Program-made: the position numbers and the translations under genes
Assembly (NCBI RefSeq): GCF_014385195.1
Contig: NZ_JACRTG010000004.1
Span: 1-64,000 of the forward strand
Source: Paratissierella segnis
GTDB taxonomy: Bacteria; Bacillota; Clostridia; Tissierellales; Tissierellaceae
Direction of reading: 5' to 3'
Length of the DNA stretch: 64,000 nucleotides
Notes under the pieces: model-generated
What the model saw: only the letters and a program-made list of their open reading frames with translations
Databases searched by the model: none
What the model was told of the DNA's origin: nothing
Shown here: piece after piece, positions 44,005 to 50,788 of the stretch
Numbering within the stretch: the first letter of the stretch is position 1
Layout of the letters: every line of letters begins with the position of its first letter

Positions 44005-44032
44005 TCCTTTAATTTGGGAGGAATAAGAGCCA

Positions 44033-45535
44033 ATGAAAGAAAGCTACGTTGATCTTGTAAATATAAGAAGAAAAGTCTTTGCTTTGATTGCTAAAATGGC
44101 TTATGAAGATGCAGACCTTAATGAGCTTGAGAAAGCTTCATATGATTTAATACCAGGTGAGATAGCTACATATAGAGAAAGTATTTTTAGAGAAAGAGCA
44201 ATTATTGAAGAGAGATTAAGATTAACTATGGGGCTTGATGCAAGACATATGAATGAATTTACCAGAGTAACTGATGGGATTGATGAAATTAATGTAAATG
44301 AAATAAAAATAAATCTACCATTAGTTAATGTAATTACATTCGCTTGTGAAGCTTGCCCTACTAGAGCGTTTCAAGTTACTGATAATTGTAGAAAATGTCT
44401 GGCGCATCCTTGTACCAATGTATGCCCAGTAAATGCTGTTTCTATTGGAAAAGATAGAGCGATTATAGATAAGGAAAAATGTATTAAATGCGGCAAGTGT
44501 AAAGAGGCTTGTCCATATAGTGCAATAGTTGAATTTCACAGACCTTGTGCATTTGTTTGCGGTGTAAATGCAATAGAAAGCGACTATTTAGGAAGAGCTA
44601 AAATAAATGAGGAAAAATGTGTATCTTGCGGACGTTGCGTAATACAGTGTCCATATGGAGCAATTGCTGATAAATCTCAAATTTATCAGGTTGTAAAGGG
44701 ATTAAAAAACAAGGAAAATATGTACGCGATAATTGCCCCATCTTTTATTGGACAATTTGGTGTTTTGGCTAGTCCGATTCAGATCGTAGAAGGAATAAAA
44801 CAGTTGGGTTTCAAGGATGTAGTTGAAGTTAGTTTAGGAGCGGATATTACAACTTTACATGAAGCAAAGGAGTTTATTGAAAAAGTTCCGGAAGAAATGC
44901 CCTTTATGGGAACAAGTTGCTGTAATTCATGGGCATTGATGGTTGAAAAGATGTTTCCTGAACAATATGAATATATTTCTGATTCATCATCACCCATGGT
45001 AGAAACCGCAAAATATATTAAGAAAAAAGATCCGGATGCTATTATTACATTTATAGGACCTTGTATTTCTAAAAAGCTGGAAGCTTTACGGGAAGATGTA
45101 AAGGATTATGTGCAGTTTGTCCTTACCTTTGAAGAATTAATGGGAATATTTGTTGCCAAGGATATTGAGTTATCCGAAATAGAAGTAGATAAAGAGATTC
45201 AGGATGCATCTACATTAGGCAGGGGTTATGCTGTGGCAGGCGGAGTTGCTGAGGCAGTTAAAAAAACTGCTCAGTTATTAGATCCTTTAAGAGAAATAAA
45301 TGTGGAATGTGCTTCGGATTTACATGATTGCGTTAGGCTTATGAGACTTGCAAAGGCAGGAAAGAAAAACAATTATTTGTTGGAAGGCATGGCTTGCCCA
45401 GGAGGATGTATTGCAGGACCCGGAACATTAGCTTCTGCAGATAGGGTGAAAAAGTCGGTTATGGAATTTAAAAATCAATCGGTATATAAAAATCCTTTAG
45501 AAAATGACATTATAGATGATGAATTAAGACATTAA
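44033..45535 (+). CDS. Monomeric [FeFe] hydrogenase, group B-like
   Basis: 500 aa cytoplasmic iron-sulfur protein. After an about 95-aa helical N terminus come Cys-rich cluster motifs (CEACP, CRKCLAHPCTNVCP, CIKCGKCKEACP, CVSCGRCVIQCP). The H-cluster ligands are C296 (TSCCNSW), C344 (GPCISKK), C455 and C459 (MACPGGCIAGPG). TSCCN rather than TSCCP and GPC rather than MPC point to group B rather than the classical group A. It evolves or oxidises H2; electron partner likely the small 2Fe-2S protein. Maturases are not in the window. Confidence 0.93.
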   Translation: MKESYVDLVNIRRKVFALIAKMAYEDADLNELEKASYDLIPGEIATYRESIFRERAIIEERLRLTMGLDARHMNEFTRVTDGIDEINVNEIKINLPLVNVITFACEACPTRAFQVTDNCRKCLAHPCTNVCPVNAVSIGKDRAIIDKEKCIKCGKCKEACPYSAIVEFHRPCAFVCGVNAIESDYLGRAKINEEKCVSCGRCVIQCPYGAIADKSQIYQVVKGLKNKENMYAIIAPSFIGQFGVLASPIQIVEGIKQLGFKDVVEVSLGADITTLHEAKEFIEKVPEEMPFMGTSCCNSWALMVEKMFPEQYEYISDSSSPMVETAKYIKKKDPDAIITFIGPCISKKLEALREDVKDYVQFVLTFEELMGIFVAKDIELSEIEVDKEIQDASTLGRGYAVAGGVAEAVKKTAQLLDPLREINVECASDLHDCVRLMRLAKAGKKNNYLLEGMACPGGCIAGPGTLASADRVKKSVMEFKNQSVYKNPLENDIIDDELRH

Positions 45536-45548
45536 TAAAATATTTTAG

Positions 45549-45596
45549 ACCACACTGTTCGATTTATTTAAATACAAATGGATTGGTGTGGTTTTT
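45549..45596 (+). terminator. Predicted terminator of the hydrogenase operon
   Basis: ACCACAC (45549-45555) pairs with GTGTGGT (45586-45592) followed by TTTT; the loop is long (30 nt). Confidence 0.6.
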
Positions 45597-45677
45597 AAAA
45601 TGGGAAATATTGTAAGAATAATAAAAGATATTAGTGCCACAATAATTATGATTAAATAATTATTAGGAGGCATATAT

Positions 45678-45884
45678 ATGGCTTTAAAAAATACCATAAA
45701 TTTACAAAGTGTGACACAACAGGAATTAAACAGCGTTAAGGAAATTGCGGGAGCACACATAGCAATGAGCGCTAAATTTAACTTATATGCAAATCAAATA
45801 ACCGATCCGCAATTTAAACAAATGTTTGAACAATCCAGTACTGATTGTCAAACTACTGCAACCAATTTAATAAATTCATTATAG
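45678..45884 (+). CDS. Short spore-coat-associated protein (CotF partner-like)
   Basis: 68 aa helical protein: LQSVTQQELNSVKEIAGAHIAMSAKFNLYA then DPQFKQMFEQSSTDCQTTATNLI. It resembles the N-terminal half of CotF-type ferritin-like coat proteins and lies 10 bp before a CotF-like gene. TTAGGAGGCATATAT precedes the ATG. A structural role in the spore coat is likely but inferred. Confidence 0.75.
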   Translation: MALKNTINLQSVTQQELNSVKEIAGAHIAMSAKFNLYANQITDPQFKQMFEQSSTDCQTTATNLINSL

Positions 45885-45894
45885 GAGGGATATT

Positions 45895-46236
45895 ATGGAA
45901 GACAGAGATATGGTATATGATATATTAACAGGAACAAAATCAAGTATAAATTCGTATACACATGCTATAATGGAGACATCAAATCAGCAGCTTAGAAACT
46001 CCTTGATTCAATTAAGGGATGAAGCGGAACAGATGCAGTATCAGATTTCTCAAATGGCATCGCAAAAAGGTTGGTATACACCTGCACCCCAAGCTAATCA
46101 GAATGATGTAGATACGATAAAATCAACTTTATCAGCAGCAGTATCATCTACATCCAGTTCGATGAATACATCCTCAAATGCTAAAATGAATTCTTCAAAT
46201 AATAGCAAGATGAATAATTTTAAACCAATGCATTAA
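45895..46236 (+). CDS. Spore coat protein, CotF family
   Basis: 113 aa. RDMVYDILTGTKSSINSYTHAIMETSNQQLRNSLIQLRDE and MASQKGWYTPAPQAN match the CotF family. The tail (about 85-113) is low-complexity Ser/Asn/Met. Expressed late in sporulation in related species; no sporulation sigma promoter was assigned here. Confidence 0.87.
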   Translation: MEDRDMVYDILTGTKSSINSYTHAIMETSNQQLRNSLIQLRDEAEQMQYQISQMASQKGWYTPAPQANQNDVDTIKSTLSAAVSSTSSSMNTSSNAKMNSSNNSKMNNFKPMH

Positions 46237-46240
46237 AAAT

Positions 46241-46264
46241 TGTCCCGGATGGGACATTTTTTTT
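46241..46264 (+). terminator. Rho-independent terminator of the coat genes
   Basis: TGTCCC-GGAT-GGGACA then eight T, directly after the CotF-like stop. Confidence 0.85.
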
Positions 46265-46311
46265 GTAAAAAAATTAACTAATTTAAAATTTGTAGTATAA
46301 TGTTAATTGAT

Positions 46312-46520
46312 AGTTCACAATTAATAAGATAGTTAAGAGTGAAGGATTAAGAGTGAAGAGTTGCTAGGGTCATTAATAGAGATTCTTCACTTTTGTTCAG
46401 AATGACATCCTGCAGTGATTATTCTGCCTTTATTGACCCAAGATCATTGCTTATGTCATCCTTGAGTGTAACGAATGATCTCCGCTTTTTAAAAGATAGT
46501 TAAGAGTGAAGAATTAAGAA
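46312..46520. repeat. Dispersed repeats in the coat/acpS gap
   Basis: The 290-bp gap holds GTTCACAATTAA, two copies of AAGATAGTTAAGAGTGAAG (about 46327 and 46493), and two arms of the GGATGACA-type repeat in inverted orientation: AGAGATTCTTCACTTTTGTT (from about 46377) with CAGAATGACAT, and ATGTCATCCTTGAGTGTAAC with GAATGATCTCCGC (about 46453-46487). No gene is seen. Confidence 0.7.
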
Positions 46521-46556
46521 AAGAAATTGTTAATTGATATAGGGGGTTAGTAGTTT

Positions 46557-47765
46557 ATGCTTCGTACTGGTGTTGATATTGTTCAAATTGATAGAATAAA
46601 AAAAATAATGGAGACAAAAAGAGAAAGTTTCTATAGTAAAATATTTACCGATAATGAAATTGAGTATTTAAAGATCAAAAATCATAATGGAGAAACAGCT
46701 GCAGGTTTATTTGCGGCTAAAGAAGCCATAAGTAAAGTTTTCGGAACGGGTATAGGGCAAATTGGATGGAAAGACTTTGAGATTTTACACGATAGTAATG
46801 GTAGACCTTATGTTGTGTTATTATGCAATGAAGATATTGTAAGTGATTTAGGTTTAAAGTCCATTGAAGTGTCTATTTCTCATGAAAGGGAATATGCTAT
46901 TGGATTTGCTATTGGATCCGGAGATTATAATTATAATATACCTGATGATATTAAGCACATATTGAAAAAAAGAGAGTTGGACACGCATAAGGGAACTTAT
47001 GGACGAGTAGGTATAATAGGTGGCAAAAAAGGGATGACAGGTTCAATTTATCTGACTTCAAACGCTGCATTGAGATGCGGTTCCGGATTGGTTTATTCTA
47101 TTGTAGATAGAAGTATAGAAGATATCATGTCCATTAAATTGATAGAGCCCATAATTAAAGGAGTTTCTGATATTGATGATTATCATGAGGCAATTAAAGA
47201 GTTAGATGGGTTATGCATTGGCCCGGGATTTGGAGTAGACGAAACGAGAAGAAATATTGTTAAGGAAATAATAAGAACTTTTAAAGGACCTATAGTACTG
47301 GATGCGGATGGTATAAACTTAATTGCGGATGAACCGGATGTTTTATTGGAGGGAAATGGCAGAATAGTTATCACACCTCATCCTGGAGAATTGGCTAGAT
47401 TGCTGGGAAAGAGCATAAAAGAAATCCAAAACAATCGAATTTTTTATTCTAAATATACAGCCGAAAAATATAATGTAATAAATATCCTAAAAGGGCATAA
47501 GACTATAGTTGCAGATAAAAATAATATCTATGTAAATGATACCGGCAATCCGGGGATGGCAACTGCAGGAAGCGGAGATGTACTTTCCGGGATGCTAATC
47601 AGTTTTATTTGTCAGGGAATCGGGTTATTTGATAGTTGTAGGCTGGGTGTTTTTAGCCATGGTTTAGCAGGAGATTATGCAAAGGACTTGAAAGGAGAAT
47701 ACGGACTTGTGGCAAGTGATATTTTACAAGCTATACCAAAAGCTTTAAACAATATAGTAAGGTAG
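46557..47765 (+). CDS. Holo-ACP synthase fused to ADP-dependent NAD(P)H-hydrate dehydratase
   Basis: 402 aa. Residues 1-122 are AcpS (TGVDIVQIDRI, the Mg-binding Asp7, and AGLFAAKEAISKVFGTG; VSISHEREYAIGFAI), which adds phosphopantetheine to acyl carrier protein. Residues about 130-402 are NnrD (RVGIIGGKKGMTGSIYLTSNAALRCGSGLV, ITPHPGELARLLG, GMATAGSGDVLSGML), which repairs hydrated NAD(P)H. The NnrE epimerase domain, usually fused to NnrD, is absent. ATAGGGGGTTAGTAGTTT precedes the ATG. Confidence 0.93.
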   Translation: MLRTGVDIVQIDRIKKIMETKRESFYSKIFTDNEIEYLKIKNHNGETAAGLFAAKEAISKVFGTGIGQIGWKDFEILHDSNGRPYVVLLCNEDIVSDLGLKSIEVSISHEREYAIGFAIGSGDYNYNIPDDIKHILKKRELDTHKGTYGRVGIIGGKKGMTGSIYLTSNAALRCGSGLVYSIVDRSIEDIMSIKLIEPIIKGVSDIDDYHEAIKELDGLCIGPGFGVDETRRNIVKEIIRTFKGPIVLDADGINLIADEPDVLLEGNGRIVITPHPGELARLLGKSIKEIQNNRIFYSKYTAEKYNVINILKGHKTIVADKNNIYVNDTGNPGMATAGSGDVLSGMLISFICQGIGLFDSCRLGVFSHGLAGDYAKDLKGEYGLVASDILQAIPKALNNIVR

Positions 47766-47775
47766 AGGTGATTAT

Positions 47776-48363
47776 TTGAAAAGGCTCTTTTTGTCAATCC
47801 TTTTTATTTCTCTTTTGTTGACGTCCTGTACAAGGGATAAAACCCAAAGTATAAAAAATAAGTTTAAAAAATCATATGAACAATATAACGGATATATAAC
47901 AGAAGTAGAAATGATTACTACTATAGATGAAAAGGAGAGTTTCTATAACATAAAGGAAAGCTACTATGCAGGCGAAGAAAAATATACTATAGAAATAATT
48001 GAGCCAATAGAAACAAATGGAGTTATAATACAGTATCAGGGAGATAAAATATTAATTAAACATGCATCTATAGATGAATATATATCCTTGAAAACCAACG
48101 AAGGAATTAATAGAAGTCTACTAATAGGAGAGATATTTAAAAACTTGGATAATATTCATAAGATAAAAGAAGAAAAATTGGATGGAGAGTCGTATTATAT
48201 ATTTTATGTTGACGTAAAAGAAAAAAATCAATATACTGAAGAAATAGAGCTTTGGCTGAAAAAGAAAGATTTTAAACCATATATGTTAAATATATTAGAT
48301 AAAGATAATAATTCAAGGGCAATATATAAATACAAAAATTTTGAATATATCGAAAATCAATAG
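47776..48363 (+). CDS. LolA-like lipoprotein (YdcC/GerS-related)
   Basis: 195 aa, TTG start after GAGGTGATTA. Lipobox LLTSC (Cys18). The mature domain has the LolA-like beta-sheet pattern (NGYITEVEMITTIDEKESFYNIKESYYAGEEKYTIEI in sequence, ending with WLKKKDFKPYML). The position after acpS and before the EndoAI/EndoA pair matches Bacillus ydcC, and GerS of Clostridioides is a similar protein needed for germination. A sporulation or germination role is inferred from that context. Confidence 0.82.
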   Translation: MKRLFLSILFISLLLTSCTRDKTQSIKNKFKKSYEQYNGYITEVEMITTIDEKESFYNIKESYYAGEEKYTIEIIEPIETNGVIIQYQGDKILIKHASIDEYISLKTNEGINRSLLIGEIFKNLDNIHKIKEEKLDGESYYIFYVDVKEKNQYTEEIELWLKKKDFKPYMLNILDKDNNSRAIYKYKNFEYIENQ

Positions 48364-48394
48364 GTATATAATGAATAACTTTAATTATATAAAG

Positions 48395-48424
48395 TTGACA
48401 CAGTTTATGCAATCAATATATAAT
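48395..48424 (+). promoter_or_regulatory. Promoter of the toxin-antitoxin pair
   Basis: TTGACA (48395-48400), 18 bp, TATAAT (48419-48424), lying where alr is found in the related Bacillus gene order. Confidence 0.85.
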
Positions 48425-48476
48425 TGTTATATACTATTTTTTCTTTTATTTATATTAAATTAGGGGGTGGGAATTT

Positions 48477-48716
48477 ATGACGGATGTGGATCAAATGTTG
48501 CCAGTTATCAAAAATAGTAAATCGGATATGATTATCAATTCATTTCTGAATTATTTTAAAGAGAAATGGAAACTTGAAATCTGTGAGGAACTTAAAACTG
48601 GATATTGTGATATGAGTCAAATAAATTTAACCCTAGCAGAAATGGGTTTGGAAGAGGATATGAATGATTTATGTATGTATGAATCCACATTAGGGTGTGA
48701 AGAAAGTGATAGTTAA
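48477..48716 (+). CDS. EndoAI/MazE-like antitoxin, divergent N terminus
   Basis: 79 aa. The C-terminal half (EELKTGYCDMSQINLTLAEMGLEEDM) matches the toxin-binding part of EndoAI (K/R-x-GY-x-x-M-x-x-INL). The N-terminal part does not show the usual ribbon-helix-helix strand (KISLPE or similar), so DNA binding may be lost or altered. GGGGGTGGGAATTT precedes the ATG, so the start is firm. It overlaps the toxin gene by 11 bp. Confidence 0.82.
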   Translation: MTDVDQMLPVIKNSKSDMIINSFLNYFKEKWKLEICEELKTGYCDMSQINLTLAEMGLEEDMNDLCMYESTLGCEESDS

Positions 48717-49056
48717 AAGAGGAGATATATTTTATGCTGATCTAAGTCCGGTGATAGGTTCAGAGCAAGGAGGGGTACGGCCGGTACTTGTAATCCAAAA
48801 TGATATTGGAAATAAGTACAGCCCAACTATAATAATAGCAGCGATAACATCCCAAATCAATAAGGCGAAACTGCCGACACATGTGGAAATAACTGCCCCG
48901 GAATATGGATTACCTAAAGATTCTGTGGTACTTCTTGAACAAATCAGGACAATCGATAAAAAAAGATTAAGAGAAAAAATAGGAAAATTTGATGAGGAAA
49001 TGATGAAGCAAGTAGACGAAGCACTAAAGATAAGTATAGGCTTGATACATCTTTAA
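48706..49056 (+). CDS. ndoA: EndoA/MazF family endoribonuclease toxin
   Basis: 116 aa. IVKRGDIFYADLSPVIGSEQGGVRPVLVIQND, PTHVEI, DSVVLLEQIRTIDKKRL are almost word for word the Bacillus EndoA sequence. It cuts mRNA at a short specific sequence. The GTG at 48706 gives the family start (MIVKRGD); the GTG at 48697 is less likely. The gene overlaps its antitoxin. Confidence 0.96.
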   Translation: MIVKRGDIFYADLSPVIGSEQGGVRPVLVIQNDIGNKYSPTIIIAAITSQINKAKLPTHVEITAPEYGLPKDSVVLLEQIRTIDKKRLREKIGKFDEEMMKQVDEALKISIGLIHL

Positions 49057-49074
49057 CCACCTCAATACATATTT

Positions 49075-49111
49075 AAAAATAAGCATTTGTATATAATGCT
49101 TATTTTTTTTA
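49075..49111 (+). terminator. Rho-independent terminator of the toxin gene
   Basis: AAAAATAAGCAT pairs with ATGCTTATTTTTTTT across a short loop, 20 bp after the stop. Confidence 0.85.
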
Positions 49112-49140
49112 GCAGAATATAGTATAATATAGTCAATTGT

Positions 49141-49213
49141 AAATTCACAATGCACAATTAAGAAAGCCGTGAATTGTGAAATTGTGAACTGTGAACTGTG
49201 AACTGTGAATTGA
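49141..49213. repeat. TTCACAA/TTGTGAA array, both orientations
   Basis: TTCACAATGCACAATTAAG is followed by GTGAATTGTGAAATTGTGAA and three CTGTGAA/ATTGTGAA-type units in inverse orientation. It lies between the toxin terminator and the ribosome site of the next gene, so it is in that gene's leader. Confidence 0.88.
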
Positions 49214-49229
49214 TAAGGAGGTTTTTTAT

Positions 49230-49685
49230 ATGAAAATTAAAAAAGCTTTTATAACAATAGGAGCTGCAGTTTGTTTATTAGGAGCTACGGCTGTGTTTTC
49301 AGAGCCCGGGTCCAATGAAGATCCTTTGATTTCATTAAGCTATTTAAACAATAGCATTGAACAGGTTAAGACTTATATTGATAATAAGATTGCTAATATC
49401 AATGGCAGTACAAGCTCTTCTAATGAATTAGAAGTAGTAGAACTGGGAAAGGGACAATTTTTAATAGGGTATTCCGGAACAGAAATCATTCTAAGAAGCG
49501 GAAAAGGGAAAGCCGTTGTAAGTGATTTAGGAGGATTATCTGACGTAACAGCTGGGAATGATATAGGTAAAGATTTGAATATACCATCAAATCATCTCAT
49601 TATAGTTCCTAGGGACGATGGAAGAGGTGTTTATGTTACGGCGGACGCAATTTTTATGGTCAGAGGAACGTATGATATTAGATAG
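49230..49685 (+). CDS. Exported protein of unknown function (151 aa)
   Basis: A signal peptide (about 1-24, ending VFS-EP) leads to a short coiled segment (LNNSIEQVKTYIDNKIA) and a compact beta-rich domain (GKGQFLIGYSGTEIILRSGKGKAVVSD... IIVPRDDGRGV). I have seen similar small secreted proteins in Clostridia without an assigned function. AAGGAGGTTTTTTAT precedes the ATG. The acetyltransferase gene starts 15 bp later. Confidence 0.75.
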   Translation: MKIKKAFITIGAAVCLLGATAVFSEPGSNEDPLISLSYLNNSIEQVKTYIDNKIANINGSTSSSNELEVVELGKGQFLIGYSGTEIILRSGKGKAVVSDLGGLSDVTAGNDIGKDLNIPSNHLIIVPRDDGRGVYVTADAIFMVRGTYDIR

Positions 49686-49700
49686 GAGTGACGTAGCTTG

Positions 49701-50765
49701 GTGAAATACAGGGAATATAGAGACGGCGATGAAAAGGAAATAATATCTCTATTCAATGAAATTTTTAAAAGCGATAGAGACGAGGAGTATTGGGAATGGC
49801 AATATAAGGATTTTCCCTCAGGGGAAGCGATTATTTGTTTAGCTGAAGAGGAAAATAAAATCATAGGTCAAACTACTTTACTTCCATCAACGATAAATTA
49901 TGAAGGCAAAGAATTGCTCGGTGGGTACTCTATAGATTCCATGGTCAGCGACGAATATAGAAGACAGGGTATCTATACGAATTTAGCCAAACAGTCCTAT
50001 GAAAAAGGTATAGAGAAGAAAATAACATTTAGATATGGATTCCCCATATTGGGTGCTTTAATAGGGCTAACCGACCGCTTAGGAGCTACAATTGTTGATG
50101 ATATTCCCATATTCATAAGGGTATATAGTTTGGATAATTTTTTAAAAGGCAAATTTAAAAACAAGTTTCTTGCTAAGTTGATCTCAATTCCAAGCATTGT
50201 TGTGACTAAGTTTTTATACAAGGAGTTAAGAGTAAGACCAAAAGCTAAATATGAAATAAAACAGATAGATGAATTTAATGATGATTTCAATTTACTTTGG
50301 GAAAAACTTAAAGGCTCTTTACCACTTATGACACCAAGAACTAAGGATTTTTTAAATTGGAGAATAAAAAGCCATCCAACCTTTAAATATACCACATTTG
50401 TATCATATTTAGATGGAGAGTTGGTTGGCTATATGATAATAAAAATACAAACGAGCAAAGAAAAAAATGACTCTGAGTTACGAGTAGGCTATATTGTTGA
50501 CATGCTTGGGATAAATGATAATGTTTTAAGTTCAATATATTTAAAAGTTAAAGAATATTTCAAACAAAACAATGTAGACTTTTCCCTTGCATGGGTAGGG
50601 GACTCAAATATTTATAGGCAAATGTTAATCAATTTGGGATTTTATAAAAGCCGTACAAATATTGCATTTGTTGTAAAGGAGTTAACAGGAGATAAGGATC
50701 TGGAAGAAATAGTTACTAAGGAAAAGAATTGGCATATAATGCCTATTGAATCAGATATTTATTAA
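49701..50765 (+). CDS. GNAT acetyltransferase, two-domain type
   Basis: About 354 aa. The N-terminal GNAT domain (1-150) has DSMVSDEYRRQGIYTNLAKQSYEKG; the C-terminal half (about 190-350) resembles a second, degenerate GNAT fold. Large GNATs of this type occur in polysaccharide loci, and a GT-CsaB fusion gene follows 23 bp downstream. TTG (49698) and GTG (49701) are both possible starts behind AGGAGTGACG. Confidence 0.83.
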   Translation: MKYREYRDGDEKEIISLFNEIFKSDRDEEYWEWQYKDFPSGEAIICLAEEENKIIGQTTLLPSTINYEGKELLGGYSIDSMVSDEYRRQGIYTNLAKQSYEKGIEKKITFRYGFPILGALIGLTDRLGATIVDDIPIFIRVYSLDNFLKGKFKNKFLAKLISIPSIVVTKFLYKELRVRPKAKYEIKQIDEFNDDFNLLWEKLKGSLPLMTPRTKDFLNWRIKSHPTFKYTTFVSYLDGELVGYMIIKIQTSKEKNDSELRVGYIVDMLGINDNVLSSIYLKVKEYFKQNNVDFSLAWVGDSNIYRQMLINLGFYKSRTNIAFVVKELTGDKDLEEIVTKEKNWHIMPIESDIY

Positions 50766-50788
50766 TCTTCACGAAAGGAGAGAATTTG

